A DNA stretch of 64,000 nucleotides from Phycisphaeraceae bacterium (GCA_020639195.1 JACKHB010000002.1:1-64000), one strand, 5' to 3'; counted from the first letter of the stretch, positions 34,658 through 44,942 are shown. Numbers and translations are program-made. Notes: generated from the sequence alone by a model not told the origin.

Positions 34658-37510
34658 TCAGGCGGCGGGAACCGTCTTGGTACCGCGTTGGGGCTTGGAC
34701 TCAGCCCCCGCCCCGACCGCGAGCGACACGATCCTCTCCTGCTGGGCGCGATCGACCTTCTTCGAGCCTGTCGCGGGCGAGGCGCTCTCTTCTCGTCCGA
34801 TGAACGGCATGTCAAGAAACCGGCGATCCTCGCGCGCAAAGGCCTTGCGGAGATGATCGGTGACGAACAGGAAAGCGCCCATGTTTCGTGGCTCTTCCTG
34901 GGCCCACACGATCTCGGCATCTCGCGGGTACCGTTCGATCACTTCGCGGACTCGATCGGTGTGCAGCGGGCAGAGCTGTTCGATCCGCACGAGCGCGACG
35001 TCCGATCGCTCGGCGGCCTCGCGTCGGGAGGCCATCTCGTGATACAGCTTCCCGGTGCACAGCACGATCCGGCGGACGGCCCGGGCCGCGCCGGGACCGC
35101 TGAGGGCTGGGTCGTCGAGGACCTCCTCGAAGCCTCCGGACATAAGGTCCTCGATCACGCCGGTGTTGGTTCGGAGCATGCTCTTGGGCGTCATGACCAC
35201 CAGCGGCTTGCGGAACGAACGCCTCACCTGCCGTCGCAGCGCGTGGAAGATCTGACCGGCCGTGGTCGGGTAGATGACCTGGAAGTTCCCATCGCCGTAC
35301 AACTGGAGGAATCGCTCGAGGCGCGCGGAGGAATGCTCGGGACCTGCGCCCTCGTATCCATGAGGCAGAAGCAGCACAAGGCCTGACCATCGCTGCCACT
35401 TTGCTTCGGCAGACGCCAGATATTGATCGATGATCGCCTGAGCCCCGTTGGCGAAGTCTCCGAACTGAGCCTCCCACATCACCAGCATGTTCGGATCGGC
35501 CAGCGAGTACCCGTAGTCGAAGGCCAGGACCGAGACCTCCGAGAGGGGGCTGTCGTGCACGCAGAATCGCGCCTGCTGACCGGGGACGGACTCGGGCCCC
35601 GAACGGAGATCGGGCTCGGTCACCTGCGCCCTGATGTTGTTGAGCGGTGTGTACGGCGCTCCCGTATTCTGGTCGCGCAGGACGGCGTGGCGATGGCTGA
35701 ACGTGCCTCGGCGGCAGTCCTGCCCGGTCAGCCGAACGGGATTGCCGTCAAGCAGCAGCGTTCCGAACGCGAGACTCTCGGCGTCCGCATAGCTGATATT
35801 GCGTGATTCGAGCAACCCAGCACGCTCATCCAGCAGCCTCTTGAGCTTGGGGTGCAACGAGAACCCCTCGGGCACTCGTCCCAGGGCTCGGCACACCTCC
35901 GCCAGATTCTCGCGCGGAACGCCGGTCTCGGCCCGCTCAAATGTGTATTTCTGCTTGAGGCCAGACCACCGGGCGCTGCCGGGGTCGATCGTCGGATCGC
36001 GCGGCGTTTCCTTGGCCTGCCGCTGGGCCTGATCCAGCGTCTCGGTCAGGCCCTCGCGGATATTGCGCATGTGATCCTCTGCGATCGTTCCCTCGGCGAG
36101 CAGTCGCTCGGCGTACCCCGTGAGGACCGATTTCTTCTCCCGGATGAGGGAGTACAGGATTGGCTGCGTGAACGAGGCCTCGTCCTGCTCGTTGTGGCCG
36201 TACTTTCGGTAGCACCAGAGGTCCACGAAGACGTCCTTGCGAAACCGGTGGCGGTATTCCGCCGCGAAGTGGGCGCACGCCAGCACCGCCTCGGGATCCT
36301 CGCCGTTGACGTGCAGGACCGGCGCCTCGATGCTCTTGGCGATGTCCGTGCAATAGGGAGTGGATCGCCCGTCTTCGGGCGCGGTCGTAAATCCGATCAG
36401 ATTGTTGACGACCACGTGGATCGTGCCCCCGACGGTGTAGCCCTCCAACTGGGACATGTTCAGCGTCTCGGCGACGATTCCCTGCCCCGGCAAGGCCGCG
36501 TCGCCATGGATCAACAGAGGAATCACCCGACGTCGCTCCTTGTCGGCGCGGAGTCGCTGCTTGGCGCGGCAACGGCCCATGACGACGCCATCCACCGACT
36601 CGAGGTGGCTGGGATTCGAAGCCATCGCCAGGTGGAGCTGGTGATCGTTGCCGAAGGTGCGCGTGGCCGAGTAACCGCGGTGGTACTTGACGTCTCCCCC
36701 ACCGTCGGCGAAATCGACCGACCAGGTGTCCTCGAACTCCGTGAAGATCTGCTGGTAGGTTTTGCCCAGGATGTTGTTGAGAACGTTAAGCCTGCCTCGA
36801 TGGGCCATGCCCAGGACAACCTCCTCAACGCCAAGCGATGCGACGTGGCCGAGCATGTGTTCCAGGAGCGGAATGAGCGATTCGGATCCCTCGAGACTGA
36901 ACCGCTTGTCGCCCGGGTATCGCTTTCCAATGAACTGCTCGAACTGCTCGGCACGAAGCAGCGTCAAGAGCAGATTCTCTTTGTGCGCCTGTGTCAATGG
37001 CGAACGATCAACGCCTCGCTCGAATCTGTCCAGGAGCCACTGCCGCTCCTCGTCGTTTGTGACGTGCATCACCTCCACGCCGATGGTGCCGCAATACCGC
37101 TCCTCGAGATGGGAGATGAGCTGGCGCAGCGTGACCGCTCCTTCGAGTCCGACTCCCGATGCCTCCACGTCGCGATCGAGGTCGGCTTCCGACAGGCCAT
37201 GCCTGGCCAACTCCAGGATGGATGGGCGGGCCCTCTCCCGGCCGAATGGATCGAGCCGGGCGCTCATGTGACCGACGGTTCGGTAGGCCTCGATCAGATC
37301 GCCGACGGCGGCCTGGAACCCCGACGCCTGCCCCGCGGCGCCGGAGCCAACAGCGGGCCGGCTCGAGGCCAGATCAAATCCCTGGAAGAACGCCCGGACG
37401 TCCGGCGCGACGCTGGACGGATCCGCCCGATAACGGCGGTACTGCTCGTCCAGAAACTCCGCGTTCCATCCGTTCACAGACGACGAAACGGCCCTTGGAG
37501 GCACGGTCAT
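34658..37510 (-). CDS. sucA: 2-oxoglutarate dehydrogenase E1 component
   Basis: A 950-residue thiamine-diphosphate enzyme that decarboxylates 2-oxoglutarate and passes the succinyl group to SucB. ATG at 37510 opens the E1o start NAEFLDEQYRRYRADP. The core has LTQAHKENLLLTLLRAEQF, MAHRGRLNVLNNILGK, VKYHRGYS and NPSHLESVDGVVMGR, the ThDP-binding GDAALPGQGIVAETLN through VVVNNLIGFTT, and the transketolase-like pyrimidine domain with FCVHDSPLSEVSVLAFDYGYSL. Length is family-typical. In-frame sequence upstream of the chosen ATG is not conserved. Confidence 0.97.
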   Translation of the reverse strand: MTVPPRAVSSSVNGWNAEFLDEQYRRYRADPSSVAPDVRAFFQGFDLASSRPAVGSGAAGQASGFQAAVGDLIEAYRTVGHMSARLDPFGRERARPSILELARHGLSEADLDRDVEASGVGLEGAVTLRQLISHLEERYCGTIGVEVMHVTNDEERQWLLDRFERGVDRSPLTQAHKENLLLTLLRAEQFEQFIGKRYPGDKRFSLEGSESLIPLLEHMLGHVASLGVEEVVLGMAHRGRLNVLNNILGKTYQQIFTEFEDTWSVDFADGGGDVKYHRGYSATRTFGNDHQLHLAMASNPSHLESVDGVVMGRCRAKQRLRADKERRRVIPLLIHGDAALPGQGIVAETLNMSQLEGYTVGGTIHVVVNNLIGFTTAPEDGRSTPYCTDIAKSIEAPVLHVNGEDPEAVLACAHFAAEYRHRFRKDVFVDLWCYRKYGHNEQDEASFTQPILYSLIREKKSVLTGYAERLLAEGTIAEDHMRNIREGLTETLDQAQRQAKETPRDPTIDPGSARWSGLKQKYTFERAETGVPRENLAEVCRALGRVPEGFSLHPKLKRLLDERAGLLESRNISYADAESLAFGTLLLDGNPVRLTGQDCRRGTFSHRHAVLRDQNTGAPYTPLNNIRAQVTEPDLRSGPESVPGQQARFCVHDSPLSEVSVLAFDYGYSLADPNMLVMWEAQFGDFANGAQAIIDQYLASAEAKWQRWSGLVLLLPHGYEGAGPEHSSARLERFLQLYGDGNFQVIYPTTAGQIFHALRRQVRRSFRKPLVVMTPKSMLRTNTGVIEDLMSGGFEEVLDDPALSGPGAARAVRRIVLCTGKLYHEMASRREAAERSDVALVRIEQLCPLHTDRVREVIERYPRDAEIVWAQEEPRNMGAFLFVTDHLRKAFAREDRRFLDMPFIGREESASPATGSKKVDRAQQERIVSLAVGAGAESKPQRGTKTVPAA

Positions 37511-37645
37511 GGCGGTCTCACTCTGCCCAACGGGTGATCGTCGAGCGGAACAAACCCGGACCCGGTCCGGATGAAATGCTAGGCGTGGGTATCGGTCCTT
37601 CGGGCGTCTGACTGTGGTCCGAAACGGCGCTCCACGCACCACAAC

Positions 37646-38560
37646 TCAACCGAAGCGGCCGGTCACGTATTGCTCAGTCTCGGCGAGCGTCGGGCGCTGA
37701 AACACCTGATCTGTCGTGCTGAACTCGACCAGGCGCCCCAGGTACATGAACGCCGTGTAGTCGCTGACCCGCGCGGCCTGTTGCATGTTGTGCGTCACGA
37801 TCAGCACGGTGTAGCGGTCTGAGATCTGATGGATCAACTCCTCGATGCGCAGCGTTGCGATTGGATCGAGCGCCGAACACGGCTCGTCAAGAAGGAGCAC
37901 CTCCGGGTCGGCGACGATTGCGCGGGCGATGCACAGACGCTGCTGCTGCCCCCCGGAGAGGCCCAGCGCGGAGTCCGACAATCGGTCCTTGACCTCGTCC
38001 CAGATCGCCGCGGCCCGTAGCGCTCGCTCGCACGCCTCCCTGAGCACGCCCTTCCTTCGCTCGCCGTCGATGCGGAGCGGGTACACCACGTTCTCGAGGA
38101 TGGACATCGGAAACGGATTGGGCTTCTGGAACACCATGCCGAGACGCTTGCGGAGGTCGATCACGTCGACTCGCGGAGCGTAGATGGACTCGCCGTTGAG
38201 GAGCATCTGGCCTTCGATGTGCACGCCGTCAATCAGATCATTCAGACGATTGACCGAACGGAGCAGCGTGCTCTTGCCACAGCCGGACGGGCCGATGATC
38301 GCCGTCACCTTCTGGCGCGGAATTCGGAGCGAGACCGACTGGATCGCTTGGGCGACTCCGTAGTAGAGGCTGAACTCCTTCACCTCCAGCACGGCATCCG
38401 CGGTTGAGAGCGATTCATGAATTGCGGGCTTGAAGGGTCGCCCCTCGCGGATCGCGTCGAGCACCGGAGTCGCGTGCCGAGGTGGATCTTCGTCGGCGTT
38501 GATGTCATACACCACCCGGGGGGTCGGCGGCGTGCTCCGAGTCGTTGAAGTCGTCGCCAT
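37646..38560 (-). CDS. pstB: Phosphate ABC transporter ATP-binding protein PstB
   Basis: A 304-residue ATPase, some 50 residues longer than usual at the N-terminus (residues 1-55, Thr/Pro and charged). The ATPase starts at VLEVKEFSLYYGVAQAI and has Walker A GPSGCGKST, the PstB-typical LRSVNRLNDLIDGVHIEG, Q-loop VFQKPNPFPMSI, signature LSGGQQQR, Walker B LLLDEPCSALDPIAT and the His switch VTHNMQQAARVSD. ATG at 38560 has GGGGAG upstream. It is the last gene of pstSCAB, eight bases after pstA. Confidence 0.97.
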   Translation of the reverse strand: MATTSTTRSTPPTPRVVYDINADEDPPRHATPVLDAIREGRPFKPAIHESLSTADAVLEVKEFSLYYGVAQAIQSVSLRIPRQKVTAIIGPSGCGKSTLLRSVNRLNDLIDGVHIEGQMLLNGESIYAPRVDVIDLRKRLGMVFQKPNPFPMSILENVVYPLRIDGERRKGVLREACERALRAAAIWDEVKDRLSDSALGLSGGQQQRLCIARAIVADPEVLLLDEPCSALDPIATLRIEELIHQISDRYTVLIVTHNMQQAARVSDYTAFMYLGRLVEFSTTDQVFQRPTLAETEQYVTGRFG

Positions 38561-38568
38561 CGGCTCCC

Positions 38569-40890
38569 CTAGAAGGCTGCGGAATGCCGGCTGCGCAGCC
38601 GGGCCCGCAGCACGATCGCCGCGGAGTTCAGGATCAACACAATCGTCACCAGCAAGAGCGTCGTGGTCCACACCAGGGGACGAGCGGCCTCGGAATCCGT
38701 GCTCTGGAATCCGACGTCGTAGATGTGGAAGCCGAGGTGCATGAAGCCGCGATTGGCGTGAAGGAACGGAAACTCCGAACTGATCGGCAGTCCCGAGGTC
38801 ACCTTGCCCACCCCGACCAGCATCAGAGGCGCGACTTCCCCGGCCCCGCGCGCGATGGCGAGAACGGCGCCGGTCAGGATACCGGGCATGGCGCCGGGGA
38901 GCACGATTCGTCGGATGGTTTGCCACTTCGAGGCCCCGCATCCGTAGCTGCCTTCTCTCAGCGAGGGGGGCACCGCCGCGATGGCTTCCTCGGTTGCGAC
39001 AATCACAACGGGCAAGGTCAGCAGCGCGAGAGTGAGAGAGGCCCAGAGCAGGCCTTTGGTTCCAAAGGTCGCCGTGCCCACCGAGGTTCGGGCCTCGAAC
39101 CACCCATGGAAATATGGGGTCGTCCACACGGCGAAGAGGGCGAGTGCGGCACAGGCGAGCCAGGCCGCAGCGATCGTGATGCGCGCTCTGCGGTGGGACT
39201 CGAGGCCCTCGCGACGGCGAAGTGCCGCCATTCCACCGAGCAGCACCGCAACGACTCCGGCGCCGACGACCGAGGCCATCAACAACCACCAGGACGGGCG
39301 GGGCAAGGGGGCTGGCGAGCCGGCGTCGACGTATTTGCCGACCGTGTACGCGAAGAACCCGAGTCCGAAGACTCCGTACACGATGCTCGGGACGCCCGCC
39401 AGGTTGTTGATGGCGATCCGAACCAGGCTGACCAGCGGACCCTGACGCGCATATTCACGCAGGTAAATGGCCGCGACGACTCCCAATGGCACGACGATCA
39501 CCGTGAGCAGCAGCGTCAGCGTGACTGTGCCGATGATCACCGGCAGCACGCCTCCCTCAGTGTTTGAGCTGCGGGGCTCGCTTGAGAGGAACTCCCACCA
39601 TCGGGAGAGATAGATGCCGAGGCGACCCAGCCAGCTCAGATCGTTGGGTCGCACGGCGCGAACAACCTGACTGATTCGCATGGGCACATCGGGGCGGCTC
39701 TGCTCTTCCGGCGCCATGAGTCCCGCATCGTCACGGACGATGAGGCGATACCGACCATCCTCGCGGCGCAGTTCGCTCAGTTCCTGGTCGATCGCTTCCG
39801 CCTGCGCGGTCAGCTCTTGAATTCGAGACTCCGCCTGCCCCTTGAGGGCCACCATGCGGCGGTCGCCGACGATCCCATGTCCGAACGGGCGCTCGAGGTG
39901 AGACGCCAAGAGGAGGCCCAAGCCGACGATCACCAGCGCGCGGCCGGTCAAGAGCCGGGACCCCGAACCCGCGGCCCGGCGCCACCGCACCACGCCGAGC
40001 CCCAGAGCGCCCGCGCCACCGAGCAGCAGGGCCATCCACGCCGGCACACTGACGCCCGGCGCTTCGCCTCGAAGCCAACGCTCGTGCGAGAGTTCGGCCT
40101 GCTTCAAACGGGTGTTGATCCGATCCAAGGCATGACTGATTCGAGCGCGTTCTCCCGATTCGAGGCCACGGATCCTCGCGAGTCGATCTCGAGCGTCTCG
40201 AAGCAGGGCGGACAAGACCGTCTGTTCTTCACCCGGGGCAATAGGCACTCGTGCGGTCGCGATCCCTGCGCTCGAATCCCAAGCGCGGACCTCGCCGGAT
40301 CCCAGCGGTGTATCGACCCAAGTTCCCTGTGCGATCTCGTCGCCTTCGATCGGAATCTCGATGGCCTCGAGCCTTCCGAGCCACGCCCCCCAGTCTCGAC
40401 GCTCAAGCAATAGGACTTCCGACGGTTGCCCCACTTCCATGACCTGATAGAGGCTGATCCACCTGAACGACTGAGGAACAGAGTCCCCAAACGCGCGGGT
40501 CGCCACATCTCGGTTGGCAGTCCAGTAGTACCTCCGAATCGGCCTGCCGTCGCCGTCGAGTGCGCCTTCCAACAGCCGCCCCTTGGCCGCGAGACTCTGG
40601 ATGATGTCGCGTTCTTCGTCGCTCGGCTCGTAGGACTCTTCGGCCATGCGCACGCCAAGGAAACTCTTGGGGAAGGACGCCGCGGCTTCCGACTCGCGCA
40701 TCACGACCCGATCGACGGAACGGGGCCAGAATGTCGCGACGCCCCGCACCGCCACCAGCGCGATCAGACCGCCAATTAGCGCCAGGCACACCATCAGCCC
40801 GAGCGCCATCAACCAGATCGCCAAGCCACCCCGGGCGTTGGGTGGAGTGCCTCTACGAGCGGCGGGGGCGTGGATGTTCGCCGCGTTCAT
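38569..40890 (-). CDS. pstA: Phosphate ABC transporter permease PstA with large N-terminal extension
   Basis: A 773-residue permease, more than twice the usual length. The transport core is the last 280 residues: LPVIIGTVTLTLLLTVIVVPLG, AINNLAGVPSIVYGVFGLGFF, the coupling loop EEAIAAVPPSLREGSYGCGASKWQTIRRIVLPGAMPGILTGAVLAIARGAGEVAPLML. The first 490 residues add a membrane helix (MALGLMVCLALIGGLIALVAV), a roughly 240-residue extracytoplasmic region, two more helices (AWMALLLGGAGALGLGVV, ALVIVGLGLLLASHL) and a coiled coil (QAESRIQELTAQAEAIDQELSELRRE). The start overlaps the pstC stop as TGATG. Confidence 0.93.
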   Translation of the reverse strand: MNAANIHAPAARRGTPPNARGGLAIWLMALGLMVCLALIGGLIALVAVRGVATFWPRSVDRVVMRESEAAASFPKSFLGVRMAEESYEPSDEERDIIQSLAAKGRLLEGALDGDGRPIRRYYWTANRDVATRAFGDSVPQSFRWISLYQVMEVGQPSEVLLLERRDWGAWLGRLEAIEIPIEGDEIAQGTWVDTPLGSGEVRAWDSSAGIATARVPIAPGEEQTVLSALLRDARDRLARIRGLESGERARISHALDRINTRLKQAELSHERWLRGEAPGVSVPAWMALLLGGAGALGLGVVRWRRAAGSGSRLLTGRALVIVGLGLLLASHLERPFGHGIVGDRRMVALKGQAESRIQELTAQAEAIDQELSELRREDGRYRLIVRDDAGLMAPEEQSRPDVPMRISQVVRAVRPNDLSWLGRLGIYLSRWWEFLSSEPRSSNTEGGVLPVIIGTVTLTLLLTVIVVPLGVVAAIYLREYARQGPLVSLVRIAINNLAGVPSIVYGVFGLGFFAYTVGKYVDAGSPAPLPRPSWWLLMASVVGAGVVAVLLGGMAALRRREGLESHRRARITIAAAWLACAALALFAVWTTPYFHGWFEARTSVGTATFGTKGLLWASLTLALLTLPVVIVATEEAIAAVPPSLREGSYGCGASKWQTIRRIVLPGAMPGILTGAVLAIARGAGEVAPLMLVGVGKVTSGLPISSEFPFLHANRGFMHLGFHIYDVGFQSTDSEAARPLVWTTTLLLVTIVLILNSAAIVLRARLRSRHSAAF

Positions 40891-43781
40891 CACAGCGCCG
40901 CACTCCGTCGGCGGAAGCGCTGCCGAACAACTTCGGCACTGGTATTGATGACAAAGGTCATGAGGAACAAGACGAGACCGCAAAGGAACAGGACCCGGAA
41001 GTGGGCCGTCCCCTTGGGCGCCTCGGGCAGCTCCATCGCGATGTTCGCGCTCAACGTGCGGAAGCCGGAGAACACATTCCACGACATTTCCGGGGTTCCA
41101 CCGGTCGCCATGAGCACGATCATGGTCTCGCCAACGGCGCGGCCCAGCCCGATCATGCAGGCGCTGAAGACGCCGGACCCGGCCACCGGGAGCACGACCC
41201 GTATAGCCGTTTGCCACGGAGTGGCGCCAGCGCCCAGCGAAGCGAGTCGGAGCCCCTGGGGCACGCTACGAAGCGCGTCCTCGCTGATCGTATAGATGAT
41301 CGGAATGATTGCGACGGCCATGACGATCGCGACGACCACGGTGTTCAGCGGCGTGAACGGCCCCAGCACGCTGTCGCGCGGATCCAGCCCGATCGCGCTG
41401 AGCGCTGCGGCGCCAACGATCGTCAGGCCCGCTCCGACCGCGAGTGTGCCCACGATTCGCGCCACCTCGACCAGCACCACTCGTCGCCGCGACGCCCGAT
41501 CGATCGCCGCATTGATCCGCGCATCCAGCGCGAGGCGGCGAAACAGCCAGGCCAGCACGATCATGGGAAAGGGAAGCAGCGCGACCCAACCCGGAAAGGC
41601 GCCGCCGAACTCTCCGTCCAGCCAGCGTTGCAGATTGGGACGGGCCAAGCCTTGACGCGCGATCCGGCCTCGAACATCGGCCTGTCCGTCTGCGGTCAAC
41701 GGCTCCACGGCCTGCACGACCTGCCCATCCATGAAGTAGAAGCCGGATCGCCGCAGGCGCCTCGATTCATCGGGCGACATCGCCTGACGCTCGCCAACCC
41801 ACCCGGGCCACAGTTCCTGCGGGACCACCTCGAACGAGCCCGCGCGCACGAGCTGATCATTTCGAGAGGGCGCAAAGAGCGCACGCTCCACCGTCGAATC
41901 GACCGTGATGGAGACGCCAATTCCGAGGACCACGGCCACCACGAGGAGCGCGGCGAGCTTGGGACCCCGCACGTTTCGCGCGAATCGCTCCGGCAAGAGA
42001 CTGATGATCATCCCGACCACCATTACCGCGATGGGCACGCACCCGAGGACGAGCAACACGGCGATCAGGTGTTCCCTGACGAACGGCGCGATCACGACCG
42101 CCGCCACGAATCCGAGAACAACCGACGGCATCGTCGCCATGAGTTCGACCGTGGGCTTGACGACGCGCCGAGCCCTCGGCTTGAGGAATTCTGAGGTATA
42201 GATCGCGGCCAGCACGGCGACTGGCACGGCGAACAGCATCGCGAACACCGTCGCCTTCAGGGTGCCGAAGATGAGCGGGACCAAGGACAGCTTGGGTTCG
42301 GGCGCATCGTTGCTCGCGGTCGATTGATAGACGAATTCCGGCTGGGCCCGGCCCTCGTAATGCACTCGGCCAAACAGTGTCCCAAAGTCAAGGCCGGGGT
42401 ACCCCGCCTCGAGTGACCACGTCTCACATCGCCCATCGGGCGCGACGTGAAGAAACCCGTCCCCTTTGGGAGAGAATGCGAGCAAGGCCGTGCTCTCAGA
42501 CGAGACTTGGGTCGACGTCACGAGCTTGCCGCTTGTGCTATGAACTATTCTGAGCCAGCCCTCCGTTCTGGCAAGTACAAGCCGATCCCTGTCGCCTACC
42601 GCGAGCCCACTCACGACGCCGCGACCCACTCGAATCGTCCGAGCCCGCGTGAGGACGCGCCGGTCGTTCGTCGTCGAGGTCGGCTCATGCACCACGAACC
42701 ACACGCCGAGCCGCCCTGCGTCGTCGCCGACGACCACCGACCGGCCGCCGATGAGCAGCGCCGCAGACCCGAGCGTGTGCCCCGGATCCGAGAGACGCGC
42801 AGACTCCATCAGAACCAATGGGGCCTCGCGATCACCACCCGCGGCCGCGAATCTTGCGACCCTGCCGTCGTCCCAGATCGCGAGAAACTGATCGCCGTCG
42901 GCCGTCACCATGACCCAGGTTGGGCGCGATGCGGCTTGAGCCTCAGAGAGTGGCACCGGGCGTGTGGAGACCCGCGCACGTGGCGGCCCCCCACCGAGAC
43001 CCCGCCGGATCTCCACTCGGGACGCGACGCAGGCGCCGTCATCGGCCAGAGCGATGAACTGCTCATCTCCGAGCGGGCTTCGGCTAGCGCCCAGTGCGAC
43101 GACCGGACCACCTCCGGGAAACACCGTGACTGGCGGAGCGAACTCGGAGCTTATCGCCGTAATGCGCAAGTCCGCCGCGCCCGAGCCGGTGGGCACAGAC
43201 TCGATGAGTCCGCCGATCGCGCCCGAGTCGGGGGCAAGGCGCAGTCGTCCCCCTCGTTCACGAGTCAGCCGGACGGCCCGGGCCGAGCCCTCGGTCGGCG
43301 GCTCGTGATCGAGGACGCTGGTTTCATCTCGGGTGAGGAGGCGGGACTCGAAGCCCATCGTGCCAACCTGCACGGAGCCGTCATCGAAGCCGAGCATGAG
43401 ATCTCGCGTCGCCGGGATCTTCGCGACCGATGTGATCCGCCTGCCCTCCGGCGCGATCCGGATGGTTTCGAGTCGCTCGCCGGTCGCCAGAAGCACAATC
43501 TGGAGTGTGCCGTCCTCGAGAATGATCGCGGCAGCCTGTCGGTACTCGTCGTAGACGACGGCCAGCGGAGCTCTGTTGAGACTCACCGCGACGCTTGATT
43601 GTGAACGAGTTGAACCAGAGCGAAAGAGCGGAGCAACGACCCAGGCGAGATACACGCAGATGGCCAAGACCGCGACCAGCACGCTCATGCCGCCGATGCG
43701 GATGACCCGTTCGGCGAGGGCGTCGCACGCATGGACCGAGCGACGGGTCCCTCGGTGGCCTTGGTTCGTATCTCGGCTCAT
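40890..43781 (-). CDS. pstC: Phosphate ABC transporter permease PstC with beta-propeller-like extension
   Basis: A 963-residue permease. After one N-terminal helix (GGMSVLVAVLAICVYLAWVVAPLF) comes a region of about 430 residues with repeated WD40-like strands (AIILEDGTLQIVLLATGERLETIRI, LMLGFDDGSVQVGTM, FLAIWDDGRVARFAAAGGD, VVVGDDAGRLGVWFV, LVLARTEGWLRIVHSTSGKLV), so an extracytoplasmic seven-bladed propeller is likely. The permease core begins LSLVPLIFGTLKATVFAMLF and contains the coupling loop EDALRSVPQGLRLASLGAGATPWQTAIRVVLP and ACMIGLGRAVGETMIVLMATGG, with a further insert of about 130 residues between its helices. pstA follows with TGATG overlap. Confidence 0.93.
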   Translation of the reverse strand: MSRDTNQGHRGTRRSVHACDALAERVIRIGGMSVLVAVLAICVYLAWVVAPLFRSGSTRSQSSVAVSLNRAPLAVVYDEYRQAAAIILEDGTLQIVLLATGERLETIRIAPEGRRITSVAKIPATRDLMLGFDDGSVQVGTMGFESRLLTRDETSVLDHEPPTEGSARAVRLTRERGGRLRLAPDSGAIGGLIESVPTGSGAADLRITAISSEFAPPVTVFPGGGPVVALGASRSPLGDEQFIALADDGACVASRVEIRRGLGGGPPRARVSTRPVPLSEAQAASRPTWVMVTADGDQFLAIWDDGRVARFAAAGGDREAPLVLMESARLSDPGHTLGSAALLIGGRSVVVGDDAGRLGVWFVVHEPTSTTNDRRVLTRARTIRVGRGVVSGLAVGDRDRLVLARTEGWLRIVHSTSGKLVTSTQVSSESTALLAFSPKGDGFLHVAPDGRCETWSLEAGYPGLDFGTLFGRVHYEGRAQPEFVYQSTASNDAPEPKLSLVPLIFGTLKATVFAMLFAVPVAVLAAIYTSEFLKPRARRVVKPTVELMATMPSVVLGFVAAVVIAPFVREHLIAVLLVLGCVPIAVMVVGMIISLLPERFARNVRGPKLAALLVVAVVLGIGVSITVDSTVERALFAPSRNDQLVRAGSFEVVPQELWPGWVGERQAMSPDESRRLRRSGFYFMDGQVVQAVEPLTADGQADVRGRIARQGLARPNLQRWLDGEFGGAFPGWVALLPFPMIVLAWLFRRLALDARINAAIDRASRRRVVLVEVARIVGTLAVGAGLTIVGAAALSAIGLDPRDSVLGPFTPLNTVVVAIVMAVAIIPIIYTISEDALRSVPQGLRLASLGAGATPWQTAIRVVLPVAGSGVFSACMIGLGRAVGETMIVLMATGGTPEMSWNVFSGFRTLSANIAMELPEAPKGTAHFRVLFLCGLVLFLMTFVINTSAEVVRQRFRRRSAAL

Positions 43782-43835
43782 CAGTGGTCCGCGAGCATAC
43801 GAGGCACACCGGAATTTGGCAGAACCGGCCGCGAC

Positions 43836-44834
43836 CTAACGGGGCGAGGCGACCTCGTCACCAATGAGTGCGACCTTTGCGAGATCCTCGAACGCCACTG
43901 CGCCCGGCACCGGGAAGTACCCACCCTTGACGACGGCCTCCTGACCCTGGCGCGAGAACATCAGACGAACGAACTCGGCCCGGAGGGGGTCAAGCCCCTG
44001 TCTCTCGTCGTAGTTGACATAGACCAACAGGAATCGGGCCAGCGGATAGTCCGCGGTCAAGGCATTCTCGTAATTGGGCTCGAAGGCCTCTTCGCCGGGG
44101 CGCGAGATCCACAGCACCTTGACATCCCCAGTTCGATACCCGATTCCCGAGTAGCCCATCGCGAACGGATCTCGCCCGATGGCCTGGACGACCGACGAAG
44201 ACCCAGGTTGCTCCTTGACCGTCGCCTTGTAGTCCTTGTTTGACAGGGCGAACTGCTTGAAGAATCCGTACGTTCCCGACGCCGAGTTGCGTCCGTACAG
44301 GCTGATCGGGCGGAACTGGTAGGCGGAGTCCTTGACGCCGAGGTCACCCCACGTCATGTCAGGTCCCGCCGTCGAGAACACCCGCTCCAACTGGTCGAGA
44401 GAGATCGAATCCAGTGGACAGTCCTTGTTGACGTACACGGCGAGACAGTCGATGCCTATTCGAAGCTCGGTCGGCTTGTACCCGAACCTCGCCTCGAACG
44501 AGTCGATCTCCGAACCCTTCATCTCGCGGCTCATGGGCCCAAACTGGGCCTGGCCTTCGATGAGAGCGGGCGGAGCCGTTGACGACCCCTTTCCCTCGAC
44601 CTCGATGTCCACGTGCGGGTAGAACGTGCGAAACGTCTCGCTCATGAACGCCATCACGTTGTTCAACGTGTCCGAGCCGATGCTCTTCAAGTTGCCCGCG
44701 ACTCCGGGTGCCCGCTCGTACTCGGGCAGATCGCGGTCGATCTCCACGTCCACCGGCGGGGATTCCTCTTCGTGGATCGGCTGCGCTGCCGTGGGGACGC
44801 ACATGCACGCGATCAGCGCGAGCAGCGTTCTCAT
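43836..44834 (-). CDS. pstS: Phosphate-binding periplasmic protein PstS
   Basis: A 332-residue substrate-binding protein of the high-affinity phosphate system. A signal peptide (MRTLLALIACMCVPTAA) precedes an acidic stretch of about 35 residues. The binding fold starts GNLKSIGSDTLNNVMAFM and includes KGSSTAPPALIEGQAQFGPMSREM, LAVYVNKDCPLDSISLDQL, the phosphate-contacting RNSASGTYGFF and GYSGIGYRTGDVKVL. ATG at 44834 has GGAG upstream (GGAGCGAGGA). It heads pstSCAB, 54 bases before pstC. The PhoB/PhoR/PhoU genes are not in the window. Confidence 0.95.
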   Translation of the reverse strand: MRTLLALIACMCVPTAAQPIHEEESPPVDVEIDRDLPEYERAPGVAGNLKSIGSDTLNNVMAFMSETFRTFYPHVDIEVEGKGSSTAPPALIEGQAQFGPMSREMKGSEIDSFEARFGYKPTELRIGIDCLAVYVNKDCPLDSISLDQLERVFSTAGPDMTWGDLGVKDSAYQFRPISLYGRNSASGTYGFFKQFALSNKDYKATVKEQPGSSSVVQAIGRDPFAMGYSGIGYRTGDVKVLWISRPGEEAFEPNYENALTADYPLARFLLVYVNYDERQGLDPLRAEFVRLMFSRQGQEAVVKGGYFPVPGAVAFEDLAKVALIGDEVASPR

Positions 44835-44942
44835 TCCTCGCTCCTGACTTTGGGATCCAACGAGCCTGTCGACGAGGATTATTGGGCCGTCCGCCGCTGC
44901 CACGACCCGAACATGGCGCAAAGAAACTGCAAAATCGGTGTA

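Noticed and set aside
33440..37537. Two long plus-strand open frames opposite sucB and sucA (648 and 561 codons)
   Set aside because: Antisense to well-conserved TCA-cycle genes; composition follows the complementary codons and no domain is visible.
37646..39289. A PstB frame extended upstream to 547 residues
   Set aside because: The extension runs out of frame through pstA; the ATG at 38560 has its own ribosome binding site.
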